Assembly: GCA_003056285.1 (NCBI GenBank)
Contig: NDWU01000011.1
Span: 1 to 52,561 of the forward strand
Direction: 5' to 3'
Source of the DNA: Candidatus Terraquivivens tikiterensis
Lineage (GTDB): Archaea > Thermoproteota > Nitrososphaeria_A > Caldarchaeales > Wolframiiraptoraceae
Length of the DNA stretch: 52,561 nucleotides
Numbering within the stretch: the first letter of the stretch is position 1; the number at the start of each line of letters is the position of its first letter. A model generated the notes under the pieces. The model ran no database searches and had not been told where the DNA came from. It worked only from the letters and a program-made list of their open reading frames with translations. Below, one piece after another: positions 1-7,924 of the stretch. A program made the translations under genes and the position numbers.

Positions 1-1131
1 CTATCCGGAGGGGCTTTTTATAACATAAGGGAGTTGAAGCGTCATAATCGGGGAATAAAGCTTGAGACGTTAAGGAAGGTATGTCAGGAAAGCTCCATGG
101 ATTGGGAGAAGGTCTCGGATAGGATAAGGAGCGTAGGCTACAAGGAGAGGATAATCCTTAGAAGGCGGAGACTAACAGCCCAGCACGCATACTTGCTGGG
201 TTTATTGTACTCTACAGGTCGTGTGGATATGAAGAAGAACTCTATAGCTTTTACGAACGCTTCCAGAAAGCTGCTTGGCCATGTAAAAACCGTGTACAAA
301 AAGCTCTTCGAAAATTCGAGGCTGCGTGAATACGTAAGGGGGTTCGGCTTAAGGGTTTGTGGGGGAGAGAAGGAGGTCATCGTCCTCGAGGCATACAACC
401 CAGTAATGAAGAAAATGTACGAGGATTTGGTATTGAACCATTTCGGACTTCCGCTAAATCTTGGATGGCTTAAGAGGAGCATCGTCTCAGGATTTCTCGC
501 GGGCATGCTCGACGGCAACGGCTTCATAAACCTGGGTGGCCGTAGCCCGGAGATGGGATTCGTTCTAAAAAACTTTGAGCATGCTAAGATGATGCTGCTC
601 CTCCTAAGGAATCTAGGGGTGCTCGGCTGGTTGGTCAAAACGAAAGACGGCGGTCCTTTCAGGGTAGTTGTGAGGTCCTATAGAAGCTGTAAGAGCCTGT
701 GCAAGCTCTTGTACCCATATTCTTTTACGAAGCGGAAAAAGCTCAGAATTCTCTTAGAAAAAATAAAAAAGAGGGTAGATAAGGGCATGGGCCTCGACGA
801 GAAGCCCCCATCATTCTTCTACACGTTGCTAAGCAAAATAATGGTAGAGGACAGTCTGCCGAGCTTCGATGCCCATTATCCGATTATGTTAGAAAGATAC
901 GAAATGCTTTCAAGAAACCCTGGCACAGCCCAGGCTCTTAATACCGTGAACGTTTCATCCGGGTGCGCCCAAGGCGATCTTTTGCTTTATGGTCTGAGGG
1001 TGCTATCGGATTGCGAGCTAGTACCAGAAAGCATCCGCGAGATAGAGTATTTAGATTACGATGGCCTCGTCTACGACGTTACGCTGGAGAGGGCCCATAA
1101 CTTCCTGGCCAACGGAATATTGGTTAAGAAC
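1..1131 (+). mobile_element. Intein (C-terminal part) with degenerate LAGLIDADG endonuclease
   Basis: The splicing end is clear: block F reads VYDVTLERAHNFLANGI (with the block F His) and block G reads LVKN followed by Cys, so the junction is after Asn at 1129-1131 and the +1 residue is Cys at 1132. The usual penultimate His is Lys. Two LAGLIDADG-like motifs are visible: LLGLLYSTG at 193-219 and LAGMLDGNG at 496-522. In a working enzyme the eighth position of each is an acid; here they are Thr and Asn. The nuclease is therefore probably inactive while splicing residues persist. The N-terminal splicing Cys/Ser and block B lie left of the window. The intein interrupts a cysteine-rich stretch 37 residues before the cluster motif. 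Confidence 0.88.
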
Positions 1132-1920
1132 TGCTGCGCCGCATGGTTCTGTCCTGCCGGTACAGGCTCTGGGTATCCTAAGTACGCATGCAGGAATGGG
1201 CCCGAGCACGGGTACTACAACTTAGCGATATTCTTCTATGGGTGCAACTTCGATTGCTTGTTCTGCCAAAACTGGAGCCATAAAGAGATAAGCACCTCCC
1301 CGCAAGTTACTGTAGAGGAGCTTGTCAGGGTTACCTTGGGGAACGACAGGATAACCTGCTGGTGCTTCTTCGGGGGTTCCCCAGAACCCCATCTGCCGTT
1401 CGCCATAAACGCTTCAAGGAAAATTCTCGAGTCGTTAAAAGGGAGAAGGGTCATGAGGGTATGCTTCGAGTGGAACGGCTGCGGCAACGAAGGGCTTGTC
1501 AAAAGGTGCGGTGAGCTGGCGTTCGTCAGCGGAGGGAACATAAAGTTTGACCTGAAGGCCTTTGACCCAACGCTTAGCCTAGCCCTAAGCGGCGTCAAGA
1601 ACGATAGGGCATACAGAAACTTCAGCATGCTTTTTAACGAGTTTTACATGGAAAGAAGGGAGTTGCCCGTCATTACCGCCACTACGCTCCTCGTCCCAGG
1701 ATACGTTGACGAGAAGGAGGTCGAGGGCATCGCCAGATTCATATCGGAGCACGACGAAAACATACCCTACAGCCTGCTAATATTCCATCCTGATTACATG
1801 ATGCGCGACCTGACGATAACCCCTGTATCCCAGGTAAAGAAGTGCCTGGCTGCTGCAAAGAAGTACCTGAAAAACGTTAACCTAGGGAACGTGCACCTCC
1901 TAAGCCTCGCGCCACCGTAG
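1..1920 (+). CDS. Intein-split radical SAM enzyme (PflA-activase-like), 5' part missing
   Basis: The reading frame is open from base 1, so the gene enters from the left edge; the TTG at 34 is not a real start. Codons up to base 1131 are intein, and the remaining 262 residues (1132-1920) are the C-extein. The extein shows the radical SAM cluster motif CX3CX2C (GCNFDCLFCQNW, Cys codons at 1243, 1255 and 1264), preceded by further cysteines (CC, FCP, YAC), and a later FDLKAF segment typical of pyruvate-formate-lyase-activase-like enzymes. Members of this group use S-adenosylmethionine and a [4Fe-4S] cluster to make a 5'-deoxyadenosyl radical; the substrate here is unknown. It could be the radical SAM partner of the AmmeMemoRadiSam set, since a MEMO gene lies at 20805, but that is inference. 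The gene ends 5 bases from the convergent radical SAM gene at 1926. Confidence 0.85.
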   Translation, partial: LSGGAFYNIRELKRHNRGIKLETLRKVCQESSMDWEKVSDRIRSVGYKERIILRRRRLTAQHAYLLGLLYSTGRVDMKKNSIAFTNASRKLLGHVKTVYKKLFENSRLREYVRGFGLRVCGGEKEVIVLEAYNPVMKKMYEDLVLNHFGLPLNLGWLKRSIVSGFLAGMLDGNGFINLGGRSPEMGFVLKNFEHAKMMLLLLRNLGVLGWLVKTKDGGPFRVVVRSYRSCKSLCKLLYPYSFTKRKKLRILLEKIKKRVDKGMGLDEKPPSFFYTLLSKIMVEDSLPSFDAHYPIMLERYEMLSRNPGTAQALNTVNVSSGCAQGDLLLYGLRVLSDCELVPESIREIEYLDYDGLVYDVTLERAHNFLANGILVKNCCAAWFCPAGTGSGYPKYACRNGPEHGYYNLAIFFYGCNFDCLFCQNWSHKEISTSPQVTVEELVRVTLGNDRITCWCFFGGSPEPHLPFAINASRKILESLKGRRVMRVCFEWNGCGNEGLVKRCGELAFVSGGNIKFDLKAFDPTLSLALSGVKNDRAYRNFSMLFNEFYMERRELPVITATTLLVPGYVDEKEVEGIARFISEHDENIPYSLLIFHPDYMMRDLTITPVSQVKKCLAAAKKYLKNVNLGNVHLLSLAPP

Positions 1921-1925
1921 CCGTT

Positions 1926-3035
1926 TTAGGAGACTGGTCTGTATAGGATGTTCAGCGAGTCGGCGAATGCGTAGGCCTCCTCCATCTCTTGGATTGTCGG
2001 CCTGCGCGCTATGTCACGGTATTCGTCTGGCCTCTTGGCGACGATGTACTCTGGCCTGTACTGCTCCATTATGTTCACTAAAGCCCTTGGGCAGTTCTCT
2101 GATATCCACTTCAAGACGGGTTTGGTGCAACAGTCAATATGGTTCGGAAGAACTAGGTGCCTGATTATCATGTCGCCAAACTCGTGCGCAATCTTGTGGT
2201 TCCTTGAGACGATTTCAAAGTAGCGCGAAATTTTCGAGAGCCTCATGGCGCAGTCGTCGTTACCGTACTTGAAGTCCGGCAACCATATGTCTATGACGTC
2301 GACCAGGAGCTTCATGCTCTCTAGCGACATATACATGTTGCTATTCCAGAGCATCGGAACGTTCGTCTCGAGGTGCTTCATGCCTTCGAGTATCGTGTGG
2401 ATGTTTGGTGTGGGCTCGCCTCCGACGAAGTTTATGTTTAGGGCACCAGTGGCCCTTAGGTCCTTCATTATGAGCGCCAACCTTCTTCCGTCGACCTCCA
2501 CGCCGTTAAGCGGGTCCTGCGAGATGTCCCAATTCTGACAGAACACGCACCTGAAAGTGCAGCCGGAGAAGAATATCGTTCCTGAGCCTCCATAGCCTAC
2601 CAGGGGAGGTTCTTCCCCAAAGTGGTGGAACCACGTTGAGACCCTAGATTTGCTGTCAACCCTGCAGGCACCAAGCTTTTTTGCCTCGTACCTATCCACC
2701 CTACACCTCCACTCGCAAAAACGGCAACTTTTTAGCATCCTTTTAGCGATCTCAACCTTTAAGTCAAGATAGCTCGTGGTAGGCGGCTTAAGCTCATCCA
2801 ACAGCATCCTATCAGCCTTTATATCTTTCAGGACCTCGTTGAACGCCCTGCTGAGCCTTTCATGCTCTTCCCAAAGCCTTTCATCCGAATCGGACCCTAT
2901 GCTTACTTCGCAAGGAATCCTTTTCGCGATGAGGAACTTTGCGGGCTTCAGGTCGCTCATGACGCTATAGTACCATCTAAGCCTCTCCCTAACCTCACGG
3001 TCCTGCCACAGCGACGTTGCGAACAAGCGCCTCAT
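1926..3035 (-). CDS. Radical SAM protein, PflA-activase-like (COG1313 type)
   Basis: A complete 369-residue protein. The cluster motif CX3CX2C appears as GCTFRCVFCQNW in the middle, with a second cysteine group about 50 residues earlier (CRFCEWRC, then GAC) that in this family can bind an extra cluster or metal. A NFVGGEPTPN segment after the cluster is the SAM-binding GGEP motif. The N-terminal ~100 residues are a helical, charged extension. The family makes a 5'-deoxyadenosyl radical and often activates or modifies a partner protein; the target is unknown. It faces the intein-containing radical SAM gene tail to tail with 5 bases between stops. The ATG at 3035 is the first good start. Confidence 0.8.
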   Translation of the reverse strand: MRRLFATSLWQDREVRERLRWYYSVMSDLKPAKFLIAKRIPCEVSIGSDSDERLWEEHERLSRAFNEVLKDIKADRMLLDELKPPTTSYLDLKVEIAKRMLKSCRFCEWRCRVDRYEAKKLGACRVDSKSRVSTWFHHFGEEPPLVGYGGSGTIFFSGCTFRCVFCQNWDISQDPLNGVEVDGRRLALIMKDLRATGALNINFVGGEPTPNIHTILEGMKHLETNVPMLWNSNMYMSLESMKLLVDVIDIWLPDFKYGNDDCAMRLSKISRYFEIVSRNHKIAHEFGDMIIRHLVLPNHIDCCTKPVLKWISENCPRALVNIMEQYRPEYIVAKRPDEYRDIARRPTIQEMEEAYAFADSLNILYRPVS

Positions 3036-3067
3036 GCGTGCATCCGGATAAATTTGTCCCAGGGTTG

Positions 3068-3679
3068 CTAATAAGTTATAGGCAGACGCTCCCCTAAAGC
3101 ATAAAACCTAACGCCGCTTGCTATGAACTCTATGGCTATCGCCGCTATGAAGACTGCCATCAACCTTGAAATGACGACGGAGCCTGTCTCTCCTAGGAAG
3201 TTGTTTATGGGCTCTATGGCCCTAAGTATCAGCCATGTGATGAACAGCACAACCATCACCGATACCATGGAAACAAGCATACCTACTGTCTGAATGTTCA
3301 CTATGGTTAGGGTTATGGCGCCAGGGCCGACTAGCAAGGGAAAAGCTATGGGCACTGCGCTTATGCTCCTGCTGGACAGATGCTTCTCCTCCCACATGCC
3401 GTGGACGAGTATCTTGATGGATATTATGAGAAGCAGGAGGCCTCCGGCTATCTTGAAGCTGTGGATGGAGATGTTGAATATGGAGAGGATGCTCTGGCCG
3501 GCCAGAGCGAAGAGGTTGAGCAGAACAAAAGATATGATTATAGCCGTCTGGAACGTCCTGCGCCTTTCCTCCCTACTCATGTTGCTGGTCAGGCCAACGA
3601 ATATCGGTAGGTTGCCTATGGGGTCGACTATGATAAATAGCGCGATGATCGACTTTGCTAGCTCCTCTACTATTTCCAT
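3068..3679 (-). CDS. MarC/SnatA-family membrane protein
   Basis: A hydrophobic protein of about 203 residues with six predicted membrane segments. It carries family hallmarks VDPIGNLPIFV near the N-terminus and a PLLVGPGAITLTI segment in the second half, the repeated helix-breaking P-G motifs of the MarC/NAAT family. Some members transport neutral amino acids; the MarC name is historical and no multidrug role is implied. I chose the ATG at 3679 rather than the upstream in-frame TTG at 3703, because an AT-rich TATA-like stretch lies about 25-35 bases upstream and would give a nearly leaderless message. It is a lone gene between two oppositely arranged units. Confidence 0.82.
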   Translation of the reverse strand: MEIVEELAKSIIALFIIVDPIGNLPIFVGLTSNMSREERRRTFQTAIIISFVLLNLFALAGQSILSIFNISIHSFKIAGGLLLLIISIKILVHGMWEEKHLSSRSISAVPIAFPLLVGPGAITLTIVNIQTVGMLVSMVSVMVVLFITWLILRAIEPINNFLGETGSVVISRLMAVFIAAIAIEFIASGVRFYALGERLPITY

Positions 3680-3732
3680 ACGGGGATGCCAATCTGTTTT
3701 CAATTAAAGGTTTACGCATCGGGAGAGCACCC

Positions 3733-4623
3733 TTAAGATAAACCTTTGGTTGGTTTTACCTTAAACTCTATCACGACGTGTTCCCTTGTCGCGGAATAGG
3801 ATTTTACAATCCTTGAGCCCAATAGCGTGCTCGTGTAACCCAAGCGAAAACATAGCTCGCTTATCTCATTCCACAGCTCATCTTTCCCGGTCCCCCTCTT
3901 TACGACCTCGTGAAAATGGATCGTGGCCCCCTCGGGTTTAACAGCACCCAAAGCTGCCGGTAGGGCTTCTATCGTTCCTCCGAAATAACCCATTATGATC
4001 CTGTCAGCTATCCGCCCAAGGGCCGGGGTCAACTCTTTGCAATCCCCGAGCAATGGTTCAACTACACCTTCGACTTTGTTGATCGCTACGTTTACCCTGA
4101 GATACCTGTAAGCTTCCTCGTTGATCTCTATCGCGTAAACCTTAGAGGGCTTTGAGAGGACGGCGCACGGTATCGAGAACTGGCCTATTCCGGCGAACAT
4201 GTCCACGACTGTTTCTCCATGCCTGACGGATCTGGCAGTCCTGAGGCGCTCATAGCTGTTCCCAAGGCACAGCATCAGCTTCGACACGTCAAGCATAAAC
4301 TTATACCCATACTCTTTGTGGATCGTTTCGGTGTTAGGGTCACCGTACATCAACTCCACGACGGGCTCCCTTAACCTGCCGGCAATACCGTGCAACCTTA
4401 AGACAGTCCTCACCCTCGGATAAAATTCTGCAACGGCCTTACCCAGCTCCCCTAAGTCGATCCCCTCGCCTTGAAACCTTACGAGCGCTACGTGTCCTAT
4501 AATCTTCGCCTTCTTGGGTAGGGCAAAGGGATCGACGTTTGGAAATTTTGACTTTAGGAAATCCCGTAGGGAACGCCGCCGTAAGGTGGACACTTCCGAA
4601 TACCCACTATCCAAACGTTGCAA
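3733..4623 (-). CDS. Trm5/Taw2-family tRNA-modifying SAM-dependent transferase
   Basis: A 296-residue class I methyltransferase-fold protein. Motif I is VDMFAGIGQFSIPCA, followed by an acidic motif (YAIEINEEAY) and LLGDCKEL. The place where Trm5 enzymes carry an NPP-type motif reads IMGYFGGT, followed by TIHFHEVV. That IMGY...HFHE pattern fits the Taw2/TYW2 branch better than Trm5. Taw2 transfers the aminocarboxypropyl group of SAM to 4-demethylwyosine at tRNA-Phe position 37 in wyosine synthesis; Trm5 methylates G37. The branch is my inference. The start is a TTG at 4623; a GTG at 4593 is an alternative. Confidence 0.72.
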   Translation of the reverse strand: MQRLDSGYSEVSTLRRRSLRDFLKSKFPNVDPFALPKKAKIIGHVALVRFQGEGIDLGELGKAVAEFYPRVRTVLRLHGIAGRLREPVVELMYGDPNTETIHKEYGYKFMLDVSKLMLCLGNSYERLRTARSVRHGETVVDMFAGIGQFSIPCAVLSKPSKVYAIEINEEAYRYLRVNVAINKVEGVVEPLLGDCKELTPALGRIADRIIMGYFGGTIEALPAALGAVKPEGATIHFHEVVKRGTGKDELWNEISELCFRLGYTSTLLGSRIVKSYSATREHVVIEFKVKPTKGLS

Positions 4624-4726
4624 CCAAGCTAAGCTTAAGCATGCATAAGGGCTTTATGGCCCTATCGGACCCGTACCACCTTTCAAATCTACTTGACTTC
4701 CACCATCTCCGATTTTTATCGTCACG

Positions 4727-4927
4727 TTATTTGACCTTGACTGCGTAGTACCCTTCTTTCTTGATGTTTAAAAGCGCGGCTATCTCCGAAAGCTCCGGCT
4801 TCAAGACGATGAGGAGGCCTTGGTACGTCGGGGCAAGGTTCGTCGATCCGCATAGGTCGCATGCATCGCCCGATACTATCCTTTTGCAGTTCCTGCAGAC
4901 CCTCTCCTTAACTGACCCTTGTTTCAA
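4727..4927 (-). CDS. spt4: Transcription elongation factor Spt4 (RpoE2)
   Basis: A 66-residue protein with a four-cysteine zinc site: CRNC near the N-terminus and CDLC shortly after. The following PTYQGLLIVLKPELSEIA segment is typical of archaeal Spt4, which binds Spt5 on RNA polymerase and aids elongation. Its start lies 20 bases inside the end of rpo7, the standard archaeal arrangement, so the two are co-transcribed and probably translationally coupled. Length is normal for the family. Confidence 0.93.
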   Translation of the reverse strand: MKQGSVKERVCRNCKRIVSGDACDLCGSTNLAPTYQGLLIVLKPELSEIAALLNIKKEGYYAVKVK

Positions 4928-5483
4928 CTTTACTCTCAGACCCCTCCACCTTTCTCGTTTCTTCCTTTATCCACTCGAGCTTGCCGAGGAAGGGTTGCCT
5001 GGTCGTTATGCCGATCTTACCCGAGGCACCGCTCGTTAACGAAACCGCAACTATTCTGGCCCTGACGCTATCGCCCACGACCAGTTTTTTCCCTGTCTTC
5101 TTTCCAGTCAGTATAGAGTGCTTTTCGTCGTAATCCAGATAATCATCCATTATCTGCGATATGTGTAGCAGAGCATCTACGGGCCCTATCCTCACGAAAG
5201 CACCAAAATCAGTAAGCTCGACTATCTCACCCTCCACCACTTCCTGAACCTTTGGCAGATACGTGAGGAGCGTTAGCCTGTATTTGTGGTACGTTGAGCC
5301 GTCCCGTGGTAGAAGATACCCGACCGGTTCGACGTCAACGTCGACTACAGCTATCACGTACCCGAGCTCCTCGTCGACTATTCCCTCGTAAACGTTCCTC
5401 AACTGCTGCATGGCAACCTCCTTTAACGGTTTATGAAACTCTCTTGGAGGGATGCCTATTGCCCCCTCGACCTCGAATAACAT
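4908..5483 (-). CDS. rpo7: DNA-directed RNA polymerase subunit Rpo7 (RpoE1)
   Basis: The N-terminal half is an Rpb7-type tip domain (LFEVEGAIGIPPREF) and the C-terminal half is an S1 RNA-binding domain containing VVEGEIVELTDFGAFVRIGP and LLHISQIMDDY. With Rpo4 it forms the polymerase stalk that binds emerging RNA. I use the ATG at 5483; the frame also has a GTG at 5510, but the family begins close to this Met. A TATA box at 5550-5558 between the PIN gene and rpo7 suggests it has its own promoter in addition to read-through. The last ~20 residues are a Ser/Glu-rich tail that overlaps the spt4 start. Confidence 0.92.
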   Translation of the reverse strand: MLFEVEGAIGIPPREFHKPLKEVAMQQLRNVYEGIVDEELGYVIAVVDVDVEPVGYLLPRDGSTYHKYRLTLLTYLPKVQEVVEGEIVELTDFGAFVRIGPVDALLHISQIMDDYLDYDEKHSILTGKKTGKKLVVGDSVRARIVAVSLTSGASGKIGITTRQPFLGKLEWIKEETRKVEGSESKVETRVS

Positions 5484-5549
5484 GAACAACCCCAAACACC
5501 TTATTACCACTTGTTAAACTAGCTTGTTATGCCGCTTTTTACTTGGCTT

Positions 5550-5558
5550 AATATATAC
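5550..5558 (-). promoter_or_regulatory. TATA box for rpo7-spt4
   Basis: On the minus strand the sequence AGTATATATTAAG lies about 65 bases before the chosen rpo7 ATG and just after the PIN gene stop. Start of transcription would be near 5525, leaving a leader of about 40 bases. Confidence 0.5.
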
Positions 5559-5561
5559 TTT

Positions 5562-5951
5562 TCAGAGGATGATCGCTTCTACCCTTACTTCCCCTTTTTT
5601 GTCGACGTAGATCACGCCTACGCCGGCTCTTCTCAAGCTCCTCCTTAGCTTGCTATCGCACGTTAAGACTGGCAGCCCTAGCTCTTTGGCTCTCCTAAGC
5701 AGTACAAGGTCCACGCCTTCTCCACCCGTAGCCGTATCCAAACGCTCTAGCGTCTCGCAAAGGAGGAGGGCCAAACCAGCCCTCTTTGCCCTAACGTTCT
5801 TACCTTTTGCGAGGGAGGTAAGCTCTTTAACGACCTCGGGTACCACGACTGGTACGATTTTCGTTCCTAATTTATCCTCGACCCTCGCGAGCAAGTCCGT
5901 GCCCAGCTCTACAGCCCTCAATAAAAAGCTCGTATCCACGAGCGCTCTCAA
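5562..5951 (-). CDS. PIN-domain protein (Fcf1/Utp24-like)
   Basis: A 129-residue PIN nuclease-fold protein. Conserved acids are visible: DTSFLL at the N-terminus, PEVVKEL in the second motif and VLTCDSKLRRSL near the end. The VVVPEVVKELTSLAKGK and GLPVLTCDSKL segments match the stand-alone archaeal PIN group related to Fcf1, thought to act on rRNA or other RNA, more than a VapC toxin. No antitoxin lies next to it. It starts 7 bases after aIF2 gamma, a pairing common in archaea, which supports a housekeeping role in translation or ribosome assembly. Confidence 0.78.
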   Translation of the reverse strand: MRALVDTSFLLRAVELGTDLLARVEDKLGTKIVPVVVPEVVKELTSLAKGKNVRAKRAGLALLLCETLERLDTATGGEGVDLVLLRRAKELGLPVLTCDSKLRRSLRRAGVGVIYVDKKGEVRVEAIIL

Positions 5952-5958
5952 GGTCCAG

Positions 5959-7203
5959 CTATCTCACTATCCCGTAACCTATTAACCTCCAACCGGCACC
6001 TATCTTCCTGCTTATGGTCACCCTATCGCCTACGTTGATGCATATCGGCCTTGCGAGCGCAAGCTCTATGGTCGTACCAGTCTTTTTTGTCACGGTACCT
6101 TTCGCTACGGCAGAGTACGCATTTATGACGAGCGGCTCCTTTTCTGTTAGCGGTTTGACCTCAACATTGCCCTCAAGGCCTACAACCTTGTCGAAGAGCT
6201 CGTACTCAAGGCAAAGGTCGTACACAGTCGGGGGCAAAGTTCCCGGCTTACCTGCGATATTTCCGATCAGGCCATCCGACTTTGTTAGCGATGGGTCCAG
6301 CTCAGTCTCTATCCCCGTGAGGCCTCCGCTTACGGCCTCCTCGACGCTCCTTCCGCCCGCGTGTATACTCACAACCCTTGTGTACAAGGGCTCGTAGCCC
6401 TCTTGGGGCCTATCTTGGCTCTTTGGCAAACCTGGCGCTATCTCTATCTCATCGTCTAACCGTACCCTTCCTTGGGTTATAGAGCCTCCTATGACGCCCC
6501 CCTTGATCTCGTCCGCACGCGTTCCTGGAAGGTTCACGTCGAAAGACCTAAGTATCGGCATCCTAAAAGGCAAGCCCAGTTCCCTTTTGGGCGTCGGAAT
6601 GTACTTTTGGATGGCGTAAAGAAGAACGTCTATGCCTAAGTTGTGCTGGCCCGAGACGGGTATTATCGGCGCATTCGCGACCTCTGAATCTTTAATGAAA
6701 TCCTTGATTTCCTCGTAGTTTTTTAACGCCCTTTCTTTTGTTACCAGGTCGATCTTGTTTTGGGAGAATATTAGCTTGTTGATTCCCAATATCCTCACTG
6801 CATGGAAATGCTCGCTATCCTGAAGTTGAGGGAACTTGAACCTTGCGTCGACCACGAACAGGGCACCATCGAATAGGGGAGCGCTAGAGAGCATGGTAAC
6901 CATTAGCGAATGGTGACCGGGACAGTCTATGAAGGAGACTGCCCTTTCGAACTCCGTTTCCGAGCCGCACTTAGGGCATACCTCTTTCGTTGTATAGTTG
7001 TATGGCTCCTCGCACGACGGGCACCTGTAGATCGGGGCATCCGCATAACCTATCCTTATCGTGATTCCCCGCTTGAGCTCTTCGGAGTGTCTCGCGGTCC
7101 AGACACCACTAATGCTTTGCACGATCGTCGTTTTACCGTTGTCGACGTGGCCTAAAGTACCGATGTTTACCTCAGGCTGTTTTGGCAGCGCTTTGCTCAC
7201 CAT
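5959..7203 (-). CDS. eif2g: Translation initiation factor aIF2, gamma subunit
   Basis: A 414-residue GTPase of normal family length. The P-loop is GHVDNGKT (residues 18-25), where the family norm is GHVDHGKT. DCPGH (G3) and NKID (G4) are intact, and a four-cysteine zinc knuckle (CPSC ... CPKC) sits in the switch region as in other aIF2/eIF2 gamma proteins. C-terminal domains 2 and 3 are present. The factor carries Met-tRNAi to the small subunit together with alpha and beta, which are elsewhere. A TATA box 25 bases before the ATG implies an almost leaderless transcript, which continues into the PIN gene. Confidence 0.95.
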   Translation of the reverse strand: MVSKALPKQPEVNIGTLGHVDNGKTTIVQSISGVWTARHSEELKRGITIRIGYADAPIYRCPSCEEPYNYTTKEVCPKCGSETEFERAVSFIDCPGHHSLMVTMLSSAPLFDGALFVVDARFKFPQLQDSEHFHAVRILGINKLIFSQNKIDLVTKERALKNYEEIKDFIKDSEVANAPIIPVSGQHNLGIDVLLYAIQKYIPTPKRELGLPFRMPILRSFDVNLPGTRADEIKGGVIGGSITQGRVRLDDEIEIAPGLPKSQDRPQEGYEPLYTRVVSIHAGGRSVEEAVSGGLTGIETELDPSLTKSDGLIGNIAGKPGTLPPTVYDLCLEYELFDKVVGLEGNVEVKPLTEKEPLVINAYSAVAKGTVTKKTGTTIELALARPICINVGDRVTISRKIGAGWRLIGYGIVR

Positions 7204-7228
7204 ACAAGGGTTTTACTCGTCCATGCTG

Positions 7229-7236
7229 TTTATATA
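7229..7236 (-). promoter_or_regulatory. TATA box for the aIF2 gamma operon
   Basis: The minus strand reads CCTATATAAACAGC with the TATATAAA core 26-33 bases before the ATG at 7203. The core is nearly symmetric, so it could also work toward the structured segment at 7262-7440. Confidence 0.6.
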
Positions 7237-7261
7237 GGTTAAAGTTTGGTTTTACAAAGCC

Positions 7262-7440
7262 CCTATACCCGAGGCCCGTTGACTGTGCCAAAAGGCCGAA
7301 TAAGCCCTTGGCCGAAGACGGAGGCTCTGTAGGCATGGCCCGCCCAGGATTCGGCGTCATCCATGAAGGATGCAGACCATTCGGATGCGAATTGCGTGTG
7401 CATACATAGGGTACGGTTCGCCAGAGGGGCCTCGAAAGAT
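7262..7440. ncRNA. Candidate structured RNA between aIF2 gamma and ndk
   Basis: This 270-base gap holds a long-range perfect 8-base pairing: CGAGGCCC at 7270-7277 and GGGCCTCG at 7427-7434. Inside it are smaller hairpins such as CATCC/GGATG around 7360-7371. A TATA-like AGAAATATACGC on the minus strand (7450-7461) lies about 25 bases before the outer stem, so a minus-strand RNA of about 170 bases is the better guess; the plus-strand TATA at 7229 makes the other direction possible. It has no convincing reading frame. I could not match it to RNase P, SRP or tRNA. Confidence 0.35.
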
Positions 7441-7477
7441 GGAGGGGTTGCGTATATTTCTAACCAATCAGGAAACA

Positions 7478-7900
7478 TCACTCTGATAGCTCTCTCTCGT
7501 CGAAGAATATCCTGACCTCCCTTTCGTAGGATTCTGGACTATCGCATGCATGTATCAGGTTGTCGGTCTTGTCCAAGGCAAGGTCCCCCCTTATAGTCCC
7601 AGGGTTCGCCTCTACTGGGTCCGTGGCGCCTACCATTCTCCTCACGACGTCTATCGCATTCCTACCCTCGACGACCATGAGGACGACCCTATCGCTCGTC
7701 ATGAAATCTACTAACCTTTCGTAGAACGGCTTTCCCGCATGCTGCTGGTAGAGCTCCTCTACCTTTTCCCTCGGAAGCCTCGCAACCTTTAGCTGGACAA
7801 TCCTTAAACCCTTTTTCTCGAACCTCGAGATTATCTCGCCTACTAGGGCCCTCTTTAAACAGCTCGGCTTAAGTATTATGAACGACCTCTCCACATGCAC
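7478..7900 (-). CDS. ndk: Nucleoside diphosphate kinase
   Basis: A 140-residue enzyme of normal length that moves phosphate from ATP to other nucleoside diphosphates through a phosphohistidine. The N-terminal RSFIILKPSC is the ligand-binding start. The active-site segment reads NLIHACDSPESYEREV, so the catalytic His is kept, while the usual G-S of NxxHGSDS is A-C. It ends the L7Ae-S28e-L24e-Ndk cluster, an order seen in many archaea, starting 24 bases after L24e. Confidence 0.93.
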   Translation of the reverse strand: MHVERSFIILKPSCLKRALVGEIISRFEKKGLRIVQLKVARLPREKVEELYQQHAGKPFYERLVDFMTSDRVVLMVVEGRNAIDVVRRMVGATDPVEANPGTIRGDLALDKTDNLIHACDSPESYEREVRIFFDERELSE

Positions 7901-7924
7901 CCCTTCTCACTTCCGCTTTTAGGG

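Noticed and set aside
34-36. TTG as start of the first gene
   Set aside because: The frame is open back to base 1 and the region is inside an intein, so translation must begin left of the window.
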